This document shows, piece after piece, positions 53,467-62,939 of a stretch of 64,000 bases of DNA (within the stretch, counting starts at the first letter, position 1; the number at the start of each line of letters is the position of its first letter). The notes below the pieces were generated by a model. It had not been told where the DNA came from. It searched no databases and saw only the letters and a program-made list of their open reading frames with translations. Position numbers and translations under genes: made by a program. The DNA comes from Streptomyces sp. NRRL S-646 (lineage in GTDB: Bacteria; Actinomycetota; Actinomycetes; Streptomycetales; Streptomycetaceae). The DNA is taken from contig NZ_JODC01000007.1 of NCBI RefSeq assembly GCF_000720765.1, positions 682,001 to 746,000 on the forward strand, in the 5' to 3' direction.

Positions 53467-54869
53467 GCGGTGCCGGGTTCCGGCGTCGTCGCCCCGGAAC
53501 CCGCCCGCAGGCCCGTGTACCAGCGGGCGACGAGGACGACGGCGCCCGGCAGGGCGGCCACGAAGCTCAGCACGCCGTACACCACGGCGACGGCCACACC
53601 GCTGCTCGCGCCGAGGCCGGCCGCGCCGAACGCCCAGGCGGTGACGCCCTCCCGGGGGCCGAACCCGCCGATGTTCAGTGGCAGTCCCATGGCGACCAGG
53701 GCGAGGACGGCCAGCGGCAGCAGGACGGCTACGGAGGCGCCGGAGCCGGCGACCCGGGCGGCGAGCACGAACATCCCGAGGTGCCCGGCCAGGATCAGCA
53801 GCGAGGAGACGGTGACGCCGGGCCAGTTGCGGCGCGACAACAGGCCCACGCGCGCCTCGGCGAGCGTCCTGCGCAGGGCCGTTCCGCGGCGGGACGGCGC
53901 CTTGTTCATTCGCAGGGCGACGACGACGGCGAGTGCGCCCACGGCCGCAAGGCCGACCAGCGGTGCGAAGTGCCGTACCTCGCCGAGCACCGGTGACTCC
54001 ATCGTGAGCAGCATCGCCGTACCGACCACCGTCAACGCGACCTGTCCGGCGACACGTTCGAGCACCACCGAGCGCACTCCGCGCCCGAGGTCGCCGGCGC
54101 TCTGTCCGTGCCGGACGGCTCGGTGGACGTCGCCGAGGACGCCGCCGGGCAGGGCGGCGTTCAGGAACAGCGCGCGGTAGTAGTCGGCGACGGCCGGTCC
54201 GAGCGGCAGGTGGATCTTCAGGCCGCGGGCCACCAGCGCCCAGCGCCAGGCGCTGAGCACGGTGGTGGCGACGCCGATCAGCAGGGACACCACCAGGGTC
54301 GTCGCGTCGATGCTGCGCAGCCCGTCCAGCAGGACGCCCGTGCCGAGGCGCCACAGCAGCGCACCGAGGATGACCACACCCACGAAGGTGCCGAAGTGGG
54401 TACGTACGGCACGGGAGTTGAGCCGGGCGAGGGCGGCACGCCACCAGGGTGCCCGCGCGGTGGCCGGCTCGGGCCGGGCCGAGGAGACGATCACGCCGAT
54501 ACGTGCTTCCGAGACGGCGGGCCCGGTGGGTGCGGCGGATGCGAGGACATCGGCCCGCGCCCGCAGAGCGGCGTCCCGCGCGGCGAGACAGGCCAGGCCG
54601 TCCTCCCACACCTCGACCGCGACGGAGGCGGCACCGCCGGCCGCACCCGCCTCTGCCGGGCGGACGGCGCCTTCGGCCCGCGCCCCGGCACGGGTTCGCT
54701 TCGGCAATCCGGCCCGCACCTCAGCACCGGCTTCTGTCGGCAAACCGGCCCGCACCTCAGCACCGACGCCCGTCGGCGCCCCGGACACGACATCCACACC
54801 CCGCCGGGCCTCCACGGCGCCGCGCCGGTCGGCCCGCACCACGAGCGCCCGCACCGTCTCCACGCTCAT
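53283..54869 (-). CDS. Lysylphosphatidylglycerol synthase-like transmembrane protein
   Basis: A 528-residue protein. The first ~140 residues are a low-complexity Ala/Arg/Glu-rich cytoplasmic region with a 12-residue repeat. Residues ~155-450 hold about eight membrane helices of the LPG_synthase_TM (UPF0104/AglD-like) family, with RWALVARGLKIHLPL, ALFLNAALPGGVLGDVHRA and GGFGPREGVTAWAFGAAG as landmarks. The last ~60 residues overlap the creatininase gene on the other strand. Family members help move or modify membrane lipids or polyprenyl-linked sugars. ATG 54869 overlaps the upstream methyltransferase stop (ATGA). The role here is unknown. Confidence 0.85.
   Translation of the reverse strand: MSVETVRALVVRADRRGAVEARRGVDVVSGAPTGVGAEVRAGLPTEAGAEVRAGLPKRTRAGARAEGAVRPAEAGAAGGAASVAVEVWEDGLACLAARDAALRARADVLASAAPTGPAVSEARIGVIVSSARPEPATARAPWWRAALARLNSRAVRTHFGTFVGVVILGALLWRLGTGVLLDGLRSIDATTLVVSLLIGVATTVLSAWRWALVARGLKIHLPLGPAVADYYRALFLNAALPGGVLGDVHRAVRHGQSAGDLGRGVRSVVLERVAGQVALTVVGTAMLLTMESPVLGEVRHFAPLVGLAAVGALAVVVALRMNKAPSRRGTALRRTLAEARVGLLSRRNWPGVTVSSLLILAGHLGMFVLAARVAGSGASVAVLLPLAVLALVAMGLPLNIGGFGPREGVTAWAFGAAGLGASSGVAVAVVYGVLSFVAALPGAVVLVARWYTGLRAGSGATTPEPGTAQPRALPASPEALAEPSESADTSCEVSNEKYAPKESARLASSSFPFSAEPSEGRPMTPESV
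54701..54772. repeat. 36-bp tandem repeat (2 copies) in the membrane protein gene
   Basis: Two head-to-tail units of 36 bp begin at 54701 and 54737, sharing TCGGCAA, CCGGCCCGCACCTCAGCACC and differing at a few bases; the start of a third unit follows at 54773. They encode the AEVRAGLP repeat of the N-terminal tail. Confidence 0.75.
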
Positions 54870-55873
54870 GACGCGCCGCCCGTCGGCCGGGACAGTGCCA
54901 GCAGGTCGCTGTGGTGGACCACGACGTGGAGTTCGCCCGCCTCGCAGGCGGCCAGGCGGTCCTGCAGATACCGTTCTGCACGGGCCTTGAGCTCGGGGCG
55001 TTCCTCGACGGCCGCGCCCACCCAGCCGCGCAGCCACTGGGCCGTCAGCGCGGCCTCGCCGGGGCCGAGGCGCCAGGGGCTGGGGTTGACCCGTACCGTC
55101 GCGCCCCGTTCCGAGAAGGCCTCGCAGGCCACCGTGATCGCGTCCGGGCCGAGCAGGCCGCCGCGGCGCTGGTGGGCGTTGAACGCCTCGGTGATCTCCT
55201 CGTCCATCGGGTCGGACGGGGTGAGTTCGATACGTCCGGCCACCGAGAGCGTCAGCAGAGCGGGGCAGCCGGCCCCGGTGCAGGCGTCGGCGAGGGTCTC
55301 GATCTGCTCGCGGGTGAGCACGTCGAGCAGTGCGGACGCCGTCACGAGCGAGGCGCCGGCGAGCGCGTCCGGGGTGAGCCGGGCGACGTCGCCGCGGCGC
55401 GTCTCCACGGTGACCCTGCTGCCGTCGGCGGCGGAGCGCGGGGAGGCGACTGCCGCGAAGTGCAGCAGGTACGGGTCGCGGTCGTGCAGGATCCAGTGCT
55501 GGGGACCGTCCAGGCGGGGTGCGAGCCAGCGGCCCATCGAGCCGGTGCCGCAGCCGAGGTCGTGGATGACGAGCCCGGCCTTGCCCGGCAGGTTGGCCAG
55601 CCGGATCCGCAGCGGATCGAGCAACTCGTGCGCCCGCCCGGACGCGTCGGCGGGTTCGCGCAGCTCCAGCCACTCGGGCGCGTAACGGGGCGGCTCCTCG
55701 GGCCCGCTGTCCCGCAGTCGCACGGTGGCGCGCTCGCCGGGCCGCGGGGCGGGGCCCGCGCCGGGGATCACGGAGTCCGCCGTCTGGGAGCCGTCGCGAT
55801 CGGCCGGTTCGGAGCCGCCCCACGCACCGGGCTGTGCCGGGATCTTCCCGTCGATCTGTGCCGTCCTGTTCAT
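54866..55873 (-). CDS. SAM-dependent methyltransferase
   Basis: A 335-residue class I methyltransferase. After a ~95-residue Pro/Gly/Arg-rich leader, motif I VIHDLGCGTGSMGRWLAP appears near residue 107, the acidic motif II LHDRDPYLLHF near 130, and ASALLDVLTREQIETL further on. It overlaps its upstream glycosyltransferase and downstream membrane protein genes by 4 bp each. The acceptor is probably the cluster's pterin-like or sugar intermediate (inference). Confidence 0.88.
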   Translation of the reverse strand: MNRTAQIDGKIPAQPGAWGGSEPADRDGSQTADSVIPGAGPAPRPGERATVRLRDSGPEEPPRYAPEWLELREPADASGRAHELLDPLRIRLANLPGKAGLVIHDLGCGTGSMGRWLAPRLDGPQHWILHDRDPYLLHFAAVASPRSAADGSRVTVETRRGDVARLTPDALAGASLVTASALLDVLTREQIETLADACTGAGCPALLTLSVAGRIELTPSDPMDEEITEAFNAHQRRGGLLGPDAITVACEAFSERGATVRVNPSPWRLGPGEAALTAQWLRGWVGAAVEERPELKARAERYLQDRLAACEAGELHVVVHHSDLLALSRPTGGAS

Positions 55874-57069
55874 GCCGCCCTCCTGGGTTCGCTCGGTAGC
55901 CGGCCCAGTACTCCGGCAAGGCTTCGGGCCGTGGTCGCCCACCCGTCCAGGGCGGCCCGCCGGCCCCGGGCGGCGGCCTTCAGCCGGCGTCGTACGTCGG
56001 CCTCGCCGAACCAGCCGCGCAGTTCCGCGGCGAGGGCGGCGGGGTCCTCCGGCGGCACGAGGATGCCGGGGACGCCGCCGTCGGGGGCGCGTCCGACCGC
56101 CTCCGGGAGACCGCCGACATCTGTGGCCAGCACCGGGATGCCGCGCGCGAGGGCCTCCGTCACCGCCATACCGTACGTCTCCGCGTAGGAGGTGAGGACC
56201 ATGAGGTCGGCGGCGTTGTAGCTGGCGTCGAGCTGGGCACCGGCCTGCGGGCCCGCCAGCTCGATGCGCTCCTCCAGACCGTGCTCCTTGATCAGCAGCC
56301 GCAGATGGGCTACGTACTCGGGGTCGCTCCCGAGCCCGCCGACGCAGACGCAGCTCCACGGCAGGTCGGCCGCCGCGGCCAGCGCCTGCACCAGCCGGTG
56401 CTGCCCCTTGCGCGGGGTCACCGCGGCCACGCACAGCAGCCGCGAGACGCCGTCGGTGCCGGAGGCGAGGGGCGCGATGTCGGCGCCGGGGGCGGCGACA
56501 TGCACCCGCTCGGGCGCGAGACCGTGGTGCGCGACAAGGCGTCGTACCGCCCAGTCGCTGGTGGCGATGACAGCGGGCACGGCCCGCAGCACGTCACGCT
56601 CCTTGGCGTCCAACTCGGCGGCCACGGCGGGCTCGAGACCCCTCTCGTCCCCGAGCGGAAGGTGCACGAGGACCGCGAGGTTCAGCCGCTCCGTCTCCGG
56701 GACGACGATCTCCGGGACCCCGCAGGCGACGATCCCGTCCAGCAGGACGACCGAGCCGTCCGGGAACTCCCGCAGCGTCCGCGCGAGTTCCGCACGGGCC
56801 GACGCTCCGGGCCGGGGCCACTCGCCGGCCACGGCGTGCTTGTGCACCTGCCAGCCGAAGCCGGGCAGGTCCAGGCTGACCCGCCGGTCGTAGGCGTTGC
56901 CGCCGCTCGGCGCGGCCGGGTCGTCGACACCGCCCGGCATGACGAAGTGCACGGAGCGCAGCGACATGGGGATGATCTCGGCGTTCTTCAGGGCGGAGTT
57001 CTGTACGGGGACGTACGCGAGCGCCGCCTTCTGAGGCCGCTGCACCTTCTCCAGGGTCACGTCGGTCAC
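55870..57069 (-). CDS. Glycosyltransferase, GT4-like
   Basis: A 399-residue GT-B enzyme. The N-domain begins around [23 protein letters not shown]; the C-domain has [20 protein letters not shown] and the donor-site EX7E region [20 protein letters not shown] with VGGLPE. It moves a sugar from a nucleotide donor in retaining fashion. The GTG start overlaps the stop of the PTPS-like gene (GTGA). In this cluster it could glycosylate a pterin-like acceptor. Confidence 0.92.
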   Translation of the reverse strand: MTDVTLEKVQRPQKAALAYVPVQNSALKNAEIIPMSLRSVHFVMPGGVDDPAAPSGGNAYDRRVSLDLPGFGWQVHKHAVAGEWPRPGASARAELARTLREFPDGSVVLLDGIVACGVPEIVVPETERLNLAVLVHLPLGDERGLEPAVAAELDAKERDVLRAVPAVIATSDWAVRRLVAHHGLAPERVHVAAPGADIAPLASGTDGVSRLLCVAAVTPRKGQHRLVQALAAAADLPWSCVCVGGLGSDPEYVAHLRLLIKEHGLEERIELAGPQAGAQLDASYNAADLMVLTSYAETYGMAVTEALARGIPVLATDVGGLPEAVGRAPDGGVPGILVPPEDPAALAAELRGWFGEADVRRRLKAAARGRRAALDGWATTARSLAGVLGRLPSEPRRAA

Positions 57070-57464
57070 AGGGCACGCTCGTAACTCGCCCAGGCGATGT
57101 GCGACTCGTGCAGGGTCACCGAGATGCCTGCGATGCCCTTGGCGCCCTCGCCCAGCGCGCCCTTCTCGATCCGCTCGGCGAGCCGGTCGGCGATGACCTT
57201 GGCCAGGAACTCCGTGGAGGTGTTGATGCCTGCGAAGTCGGGCTCGCTGTCGAGGTTTCTGTAGTTCAGCTCGCTGACGACGGCACCGAGTTCCTGGGTG
57301 GCGAGTCCGATGTCGACGACGATGTTGTCGTCGTCCAGCTGCTCGCGCCGGAACGTGGCGTCCACCAGGAACGTCGCTCCGTGCAGGCGCTGCGCGGGTC
57401 CGAAGACCTCGCCGCGGAAGCTGTGGGCGATCATGATGTGATCGCGGACGGTGACACTGAACAA
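57066..57464 (-). CDS. 6-pyruvoyltetrahydropterin synthase/QueD-like protein lacking catalytic residues
   Basis: A 132-residue T-fold protein. Alignable landmarks are MIAHSFRG (first zinc His kept), RLHGATF where QueD has RLHGHSF, LNYRNLD where QueD has [20 protein letters not shown], and [11 protein letters not shown] with the conserved Glu. The catalytic Cys position is Ala, the third zinc His is Ala, and the catalytic His is Tyr. It corresponds to S. coelicolor SCO6650, whose structure I recall being solved. TTG start at 57464 with GGAGGG at good spacing. Canonical PTPS or CPH4 chemistry is unlikely. Confidence 0.88.
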   Translation of the reverse strand: MFSVTVRDHIMIAHSFRGEVFGPAQRLHGATFLVDATFRREQLDDDNIVVDIGLATQELGAVVSELNYRNLDSEPDFAGINTSTEFLAKVIADRLAERIEKGALGEGAKGIAGISVTLHESHIAWASYERAL

Positions 57465-57494
57465 CGGACGACCCTCCAGGTGCGGCGCGTCTGG

Positions 57495-57520
57495 TCCTCC
57501 GGCCGTTGGCCGCCGGAGGA
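57495..57520. terminator. Hairpin between dehydrogenase and PTPS-like genes
   Basis: TCCTCCGGC (57495-57503) and GCCGGAGGA (57512-57520) form a perfect 9-bp stem around CGTTGGCC. It separates two minus-strand genes by about 30 bp from the PTPS start, so it may end the dehydrogenase message or shape the leader of the PTPS operon. Confidence 0.5.
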
Positions 57521-57580
57521 TGCCGTGTAGTACGGCTCTTCGCTTCCCCGCGTTCAGCCGAGTCTCACTCTTTTCTCAGG

Positions 57581-58561
57581 TCAGACCGTTTCGGGGTACC
57601 TCACACGGTGACACAGCGCGGGAATCTCACCGGAGGCCAGCCGGGGCATCACCTCAGGCAGCTCCTCGAACGCGCTTTCCCCCGTGATGAGCGCGTCGAG
57701 CGCCGGGTCTGCGAGCAGGTCGAGGGCGAGGGCGAGCCGGTCGGCGTAGCTGCGGTTCGCGCGGGCCGGGGAGACGGTGCCGACCTGGCTGCTGCGGATC
57801 GTCAGCCGCCGGGAGTGGAAGGCCTCGCCGAGCGGGAGGCTCACCTTCCGGTCGCCGTACCAGCTCAGTTCGACGACGGTGCCTTCGGCGGCCAGGAGTT
57901 CCAGGGCCCGGGCGAGGCCCTGTTCGGTGGCGCTGGCGTGCACGACGAGGTCCCGTTCCCCCAGCGCGTCCTCGGGCAGCGCGAAGTCGACTCCGAGGGC
58001 CTCGGCGGTCTTGGCGCGGGCCGGGTCGGCGTCGACGAGTTGCACGCGTACGCCCGGGAAGCGGGCCAGCAGGGCGGCCACCGAGCAGCCGACCATGCCG
58101 CCGCCGACCACCGCGATCCGGTCGCCGACCAGCGGCGCGGCGTCCCACAGGGCGTTCACGGCGGTCTCCACGGTCCCGGCGAGAACGGCCCGCTCGGCAG
58201 GAATGTTCTCCGGCACGACCGTGACGGCCGAGACCGGCACCACATACCGCGTCTGGTGCGGATACAGACAGAAAACCGTACGCCCCACCAGTTCCTTGGG
58301 CCCCTCCTCCACTCTCCCCACACTGAGGTAGCCATACTTCACGGGTGCTGGGAACTCGCCCTCCTGGAAGGGCGCCCGCATGGCCGCGTGCTGGCTCTCC
58401 GGAACGCCGCCGCGGAAGACGAGCGTCTCAGTGCCGCGGCTGACTCCGGAGAAGAGCGAGCGCACCAGCACCTCGCCCTCCTCGGGTTCGGGCAGGTCGA
58501 CGCTCCGGATCTCGCCGATACCCGGACGACTCAGCCAGAACGCGCGTGCGATGCGGTTCAT
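57581..58561 (-). CDS. Zinc-type alcohol dehydrogenase-like protein (MDR superfamily)
   Basis: A 326-residue medium-chain dehydrogenase-like protein. The N-terminal GroES-like part has [26 protein letters not shown], and the Rossmann domain has [16 protein letters not shown] and [11 protein letters not shown] (acidic, NAD-type). The structural four-Cys zinc loop is absent. ATG 58561 has AGGAGGAGG. It is first of the minus-strand run ADH / PTPS-like / GT / MT / membrane protein, though a hairpin separates it from the rest. Substrate unknown. Confidence 0.88.
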   Translation of the reverse strand: MNRIARAFWLSRPGIGEIRSVDLPEPEEGEVLVRSLFSGVSRGTETLVFRGGVPESQHAAMRAPFQEGEFPAPVKYGYLSVGRVEEGPKELVGRTVFCLYPHQTRYVVPVSAVTVVPENIPAERAVLAGTVETAVNALWDAAPLVGDRIAVVGGGMVGCSVAALLARFPGVRVQLVDADPARAKTAEALGVDFALPEDALGERDLVVHASATEQGLARALELLAAEGTVVELSWYGDRKVSLPLGEAFHSRRLTIRSSQVGTVSPARANRSYADRLALALDLLADPALDALITGESAFEELPEVMPRLASGEIPALCHRVRYPETV

Positions 58562-58669
58562 CCGGCCTCCTCCTGAACGATCGGGAAGTTGTTCACGTAC
58601 CGACATGTGCACAGGCCGCGCACAGTACGCGGCGTTGATCGACTTTGTCATTCGGCCGGAGGGTGTGCG

Positions 58670-59446
58670 GTGGCCCTGAACAACACTTACGACGCAAGGC
58701 TGGTCCAGCAGGAGACCGCTGTGGGAGCGGGCGTTCAGATCCTGTTGCTGGCCCTGCTCGGCACGGCGATCGGCATGGGGCCGGCGGGCTGGCTGACCGG
58801 CCTCGTGTTCGCCATCGCCATGTGGGCGGTGCTCTCGCGGGCACTGCACCGCACCCGGCCACGCTCGTTCGGCCCGGCCAACCGCGTGACGCTCGGCCGG
58901 GCGACCCTGGTGGGCGGTGTGACGGCCCTGGTCGCGGACTCCTTCGAGAGCTCCCCGCCGGTCACCGCCCTCGTCGGCCTCACGGCGGTCGCCCTCATCC
59001 TGGACGGCGTGGACGGCAAGGTCGCCCGCGCCACCGGCACCTCCACTCCCCTGGGCGCCCGCTTCGACATGGAGGTCGACGCGTTCCTGATCCTCGTGCT
59101 CAGCGTCTACGTCTCCATGCAGCTCGGCCCGTGGGTCCTGCTCATCGGCGGCATGCGCTACGCCTTCGTCGCCGCGGCCCGCGTCTGGCCGTGGCTGAAC
59201 GCCTCACTGCCGCCGAGCACGGCCCGCAAGACGGTCGCCGCGATGCAGGGCATCTGCCTGCTGCTGGCCGCCTCGGGCTACCTGCCGCCCATGGCGTCCC
59301 TCGGGGTCGTCGTACTGGCCCTGGGCTCACTGATCTGGTCCTTCGGCCGTGACGTCCTGTGGCTGCGGCGGACGTCCCGGGTCCGGGACGGCGAGGTGGA
59401 GGAGATGCTGGAGCTGGAGTCGGAGCGGGAGACGGTGGCCTCCTGA
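58670..59446 (+). CDS. CDP-alcohol phosphatidyltransferase
   Basis: A 258-residue membrane enzyme with about six hydrophobic helices. The family signature is complete: DGVDGKVAR followed by GARFDMEVD, that is DGxxAR then GxxxDxxxD, which bind CDP and metal. It transfers an alcohol to a CDP-activated donor. GTG 58670 has GGAGGG 6 bases upstream. It is divergent from the dehydrogenase gene and probably belongs to the same cluster, perhaps giving its product a lipid or phospho-alcohol anchor (inference). Confidence 0.92.
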   Translation: MALNNTYDARLVQQETAVGAGVQILLLALLGTAIGMGPAGWLTGLVFAIAMWAVLSRALHRTRPRSFGPANRVTLGRATLVGGVTALVADSFESSPPVTALVGLTAVALILDGVDGKVARATGTSTPLGARFDMEVDAFLILVLSVYVSMQLGPWVLLIGGMRYAFVAAARVWPWLNASLPPSTARKTVAAMQGICLLLAASGYLPPMASLGVVVLALGSLIWSFGRDVLWLRRTSRVRDGEVEEMLELESERETVAS

Positions 59447-59462
59447 ACAGCCGTCACCCGTA

Positions 59463-59488
59463 GTCGCCGTCCACCCGGCGACGGCGAC
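59463..59488. terminator. Bidirectional terminator hairpin
   Basis: GTCGCCGTC (59463-59471) and GACGGCGAC (59480-59488) form a perfect 9-bp stem with an 8-base loop between the converging phosphatidyltransferase and acetyltransferase genes. Confidence 0.65.
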
Positions 59489-59516
59489 GTCCTCGGGCGC
59501 GCTGCCCGGGGCCGGG

Positions 59517-59954
59517 TCAGCTGTCGAAGGCCAACCGGTACACCGTCGACTCCCGCACCCGGAATCCCAGCCGCCCGTACAACCGGTTCGCCGCCTCGCG
59601 GTCGGGCCGGGATGTGAGGTCGACAGTGCGGGCCCCTGCGTCACGGGCGGTCTGCAGGGCCTTCTGCATGAGCAGTCCGGCGACTCCGTGGCCTCTGGCC
59701 GCAGCGTCCACGACGACGTCCTCGACACGAGCCCGCAGGCCGGACGGTACGGGGACCATGACGAGGATCAGGGTGCCGACGATCTCGCGGTCGGCGCGGG
59801 CGATGAGCACGGTGTTCGCATCGCAGGCCACGATGCGTCCGACCGCCTCGGCGTCGAGCGGCCTGGCGGACGTCGACAGCTGCGGCAGCAGTCGACTGAA
59901 GACTTCCACGAGTTCCTGGTCCGCCTGCCGGGCGATCTCCACCTCGATCTTCAT
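59517..59954 (-). CDS. GNAT family N-acetyltransferase
   Basis: A 145-residue GNAT protein. The acetyl-CoA P-loop is ARGHGVAGLLMQKAL near residue 95, preceded by the strand RVEDVVVD, and NRLYGRLGF marks the C-terminal helix. It follows the MFS gene by 10 bp on the same strand and may be the last gene of the transport operon. Acceptor unknown. Confidence 0.9.
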   Translation of the reverse strand: MKIEVEIARQADQELVEVFSRLLPQLSTSARPLDAEAVGRIVACDANTVLIARADREIVGTLILVMVPVPSGLRARVEDVVVDAAARGHGVAGLLMQKALQTARDAGARTVDLTSRPDREAANRLYGRLGFRVRESTVYRLAFDS

Positions 59955-59964
59955 GGCGCCGCCC

Positions 59965-61200
59965 CTATCGGCGCGGCAACAGCCCGACCGCCGCGACCGG
60001 CACGGCAGCCAGCACCAGCCAGGGCACGGCCACCGGCAGCCCCACGTCGAGGAGCGTCCCGGTCGCCGAGCTGCCGGCCAGGACGATGAGGCCGGACACC
60101 GAGGGCAGCGCTCCCGTGTACAGGCCGAGCCGTCCTTCCTCCGCGAGGTCGGGAACCCAGGCGCGGGCGACGGGTGCGACGAGCATCTGGCCGAGGGTGA
60201 GCAGGACCACGAACCCGGCGGCAGGCAGCAGGCCTGCCGGGCCCGTCCAGCCGGCCGGACGGGCACACCCCACGACGGCGAACCCGGCCGCGATCAGCAA
60301 CAGCCCGGCCGCCATGGAGCGCCGCAGTGTGAGCCGCACCCCGGCCCAGCGCGTGACGGGCAGCTGGGCGCTCACCACCAGCAACGACGACAACGCGAGC
60401 AGCCAGGCAAGCGGCGCCTGCGAGCCCGTCGCGCGCTCCACCTCCGCGGGCAGGGCGAGGTAGAGCTGGTTGTAGGCGAGCAGATAGGCGCCGTACGCAC
60501 AACACAGCGCCAGGAAGCGGCGGTTGCGCAGCAGCCCCCGCAACCCGCCCCGCCCCCGGGCACGCACCCGCCCGGGAACGTGCTGCGGCAGCAGCCAGGC
60601 ATGACCGGCCAGCACGCACACAAAGATCCCGGCCCCCGCCAGGCACACCGCACGGAAGTCCACCGCCAGCAGCAACGCGCCCAGCAGCGGACCGACGAAC
60701 GCCCCGGCCTGCCCCGCCACGGTGAACAACGCCAGCACGCGGGTACGCGACCCTCCGCCCGCCTCCTCCAGCACCACGGCCTGCCGGGCGACTTCGGACT
60801 CCACGGCCGGTGAGAACAGTGCCGCGGCGAACCCGATCAGCAGCACCGCACCGACGACCGCCCAGGTCTCCCCGGCGTACCCGAGCCAGACGAAGCCGAC
60901 GATCCGCAACACGCAGCCGGCGAGCACCACGGGCCGGATCCCGTACCGGTCGGCCAGCGCCCCGCCCACGACGAACAGCCCCTGCTGACTGAAGGTCCGC
61001 AGCCCCAGCACGAACCCGACGAGCCAGCCCGCCATCCCCATCGCCCGGCCGAGATGCTCGGACAGGAACGGCAGCACGGCGAAGAAGCCGATGTTGAAGG
61101 CGAGTTGGGTGAGGATCAGCAGACGGAGAAGGGGCGTCAGCCGAACACCGCCTTGCGTACGGCGACGCGGGCCGATCGACAATGACGTCACCTTGCTCAC
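59965..61200 (-). CDS. MFS transporter
   Basis: A 411-residue, 12-helix carrier. Helix 1 region is LTQLAFNIGFFAVLPFLSEHLG, and the loop 2-3 motif is GALADRYGIRPVVLAG. It resembles MdtH/CntE-type exporters. The GTG at 61200 overlaps the stop of the fused ABC permease gene (GTGA) and has GGGAG upstream. Coupling of an MFS exporter to a dipeptide-type ABC importer is the pattern of opine-metallophore systems, where the MFS exports the metallophore; that reading is inference. Confidence 0.9.
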   Translation of the reverse strand: MSKVTSLSIGPRRRTQGGVRLTPLLRLLILTQLAFNIGFFAVLPFLSEHLGRAMGMAGWLVGFVLGLRTFSQQGLFVVGGALADRYGIRPVVLAGCVLRIVGFVWLGYAGETWAVVGAVLLIGFAAALFSPAVESEVARQAVVLEEAGGGSRTRVLALFTVAGQAGAFVGPLLGALLLAVDFRAVCLAGAGIFVCVLAGHAWLLPQHVPGRVRARGRGGLRGLLRNRRFLALCCAYGAYLLAYNQLYLALPAEVERATGSQAPLAWLLALSSLLVVSAQLPVTRWAGVRLTLRRSMAAGLLLIAAGFAVVGCARPAGWTGPAGLLPAAGFVVLLTLGQMLVAPVARAWVPDLAEEGRLGLYTGALPSVSGLIVLAGSSATGTLLDVGLPVAVPWLVLAAVPVAAVGLLPRR

Positions 61201-62936
61201 CTGGCTCCCACCAACTCCCTTGTATCGGCGGTACGACGCCGGAGCCGCCCCTCTCCCCCACCCGCGCTCACCGCCAGTGCACCGAGCAGGCCGAGTACGG
61301 CGGCGGGCGCGAGAACCGCCCAGGGCGCACGTTCCGCATAGGACTGGTTCTCGGCGAGCAGCAGGCCCCATTCCGGGGAGGGCGGCTGGGCGCCCAGGCC
61401 GAGGAAGGCGAGCGAGGCGAGCGCGAGTGCGGTGCCGGGCAGGCGCAGCAGGGCGTGGCGGGTGACGGCCGGCAGGATGGCCGGCAGCAGCCCGTTGCGC
61501 ATCAGATACCAGCGGCCCGCGCCCAGACCGCGGGTGGCGGTCAGGTGCACGGCCGCCCGCTCCTGCCGCAGCAGCGCGGAGGTGTGCGCGGCGAGCGGCG
61601 CCCAGGCGACGGCGCTCACGGCGAGCGCGGGCGTCGCCGCTCCGCTGCCCGCGACGGCGGCGACGAGAAGTGCGCCGAGCACCGGCGGTACGGCATTGAC
61701 GGTGTCGACGAGCGGCCCCGACAGCCGGGGCAGGAGCCCGAGCAGTACGCCGGCGACCAGGGCGACGGCGCCGATCGCGAGGGCGAGCAGGAGGGTGTCG
61801 AGGGCACCGTGGGCGACCCGGGCGAGCAGGTCCCGGCCGAGCGCATCCGTGCCGAACGGGTGGGGCCAGGAGGGAGGTCGGAGCCGCTCACCGGTGTCGA
61901 GGGCGAGCGGGTCGCGGGGGAGGCCCAGCCCGATGACGAGGAGCAACAGCCCACCGTAGGCAGGAAACCGGATCCCGCGGACCGGCGCCGACGGCCGGTG
62001 CAGGGTGGGCAGGGCCCCGTCGCGAAGGGCGGGTCCGATCAGCAGACGGGCCGCGAGCCGGGCGGCGCCCGCCGCGACGGCGCCGAGCAGGACGAGTACG
62101 AGCACTCCGGCCTGCAGGACGGACAGGTCCTGGGCGAGGGCGGCCTGGAGGGTCGCCCGGCCGAGCCCGGGGATGTCGTAGATCTGCTCCACGGCGACGG
62201 AGCCGCCGGTCAGCCCGACCACGAACAGCCCGGCGTTGGGCAGCAGTCCGGGCAGGCAGCGGCGTACGGCCTGGCGGGCGATGCTCCGGCGGGGCAGTCC
62301 GCGGGCGGCGGCGGCCGCCGCCGTCCAGGGTTCGGCGAAGGCGCCGGGCAGCAGGTCGTCGAGGAGCCGCCCGAGCACGGCCCCGGCGGGCAGACCGAGC
62401 GCGAGCGCGGGCAGCACTGTCCAGCGGGGCCCGTACCAGCCGAGTGCGGGCAGCCGGCCGAGCTGCACGCCGACGACGGTGGCGAGCACCGAGGCGATGA
62501 GGAATTCGGGCAGCACGGCGAGCACGGCGGAGCCGGAGCCGCCTCGGCGCTCCCGCCGGCACAGGGTCCGGGCGCAGACCAGACCCGCCGTCACGACCGC
62601 GACCACGAGCGCCACAGCCATCAGCAGCAGGGAGACACCGAGGGCCTGGAGCACGGCGGGCGTGACCTCGGCCCCGGAGATCCACGACCGCCCCGCGTCC
62701 CCGCGCCACAGCCCGCCGAACCACTGCCCGAGCAACCTCAACGGGCCATCGTCCAGGCCGAGTTGGGTCCGGATGTCGGCCAGCACCTCAGGGCTGGGGT
62801 TTCGTTCGGCCGAGCGCGCCCTGAGCACGGTGAGCGCCGGGTCGGTGCGCGAGAGCCAGGGCAGCAGGCCGACGCAGCACACGAGGGCGACGGCGAGTCC
62901 GGCGCGCCACAGGACCGCAGTGGCTTGGTGCCGCAT
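61197..62936 (-). CDS. Fused dipeptide/nickel-type ABC permease (DppB-DppC in one chain)
   Basis: A 579-residue protein with two permease halves. The first (about 1-310) is DppB-like: TQLGLDDGPLRLLGQWFGGLWRGDAGRSW and a membrane core ending with EQIYDIPGLGRATLQAALAQD. The second (about 325-570) is DppC-like: HPFGTDALGRDLLARVAHGALDTLLLALAI and a membrane core with the EAA-type loop ATRGLGAGRWYLMRNGLLP and LAFLGLGAQPPSPEWG. Normally these are two genes. It follows the substrate-binding protein by 3 bp. The ATPase is not in the window. Confidence 0.9.
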   Translation of the reverse strand: MRHQATAVLWRAGLAVALVCCVGLLPWLSRTDPALTVLRARSAERNPSPEVLADIRTQLGLDDGPLRLLGQWFGGLWRGDAGRSWISGAEVTPAVLQALGVSLLLMAVALVVAVVTAGLVCARTLCRRERRGGSGSAVLAVLPEFLIASVLATVVGVQLGRLPALGWYGPRWTVLPALALGLPAGAVLGRLLDDLLPGAFAEPWTAAAAAARGLPRRSIARQAVRRCLPGLLPNAGLFVVGLTGGSVAVEQIYDIPGLGRATLQAALAQDLSVLQAGVLVLVLLGAVAAGAARLAARLLIGPALRDGALPTLHRPSAPVRGIRFPAYGGLLLLVIGLGLPRDPLALDTGERLRPPSWPHPFGTDALGRDLLARVAHGALDTLLLALAIGAVALVAGVLLGLLPRLSGPLVDTVNAVPPVLGALLVAAVAGSGAATPALAVSAVAWAPLAAHTSALLRQERAAVHLTATRGLGAGRWYLMRNGLLPAILPAVTRHALLRLPGTALALASLAFLGLGAQPPSPEWGLLLAENQSYAERAPWAVLAPAAVLGLLGALAVSAGGGEGRLRRRTADTRELVGAR

Positions 62937-62939
62937 GTG

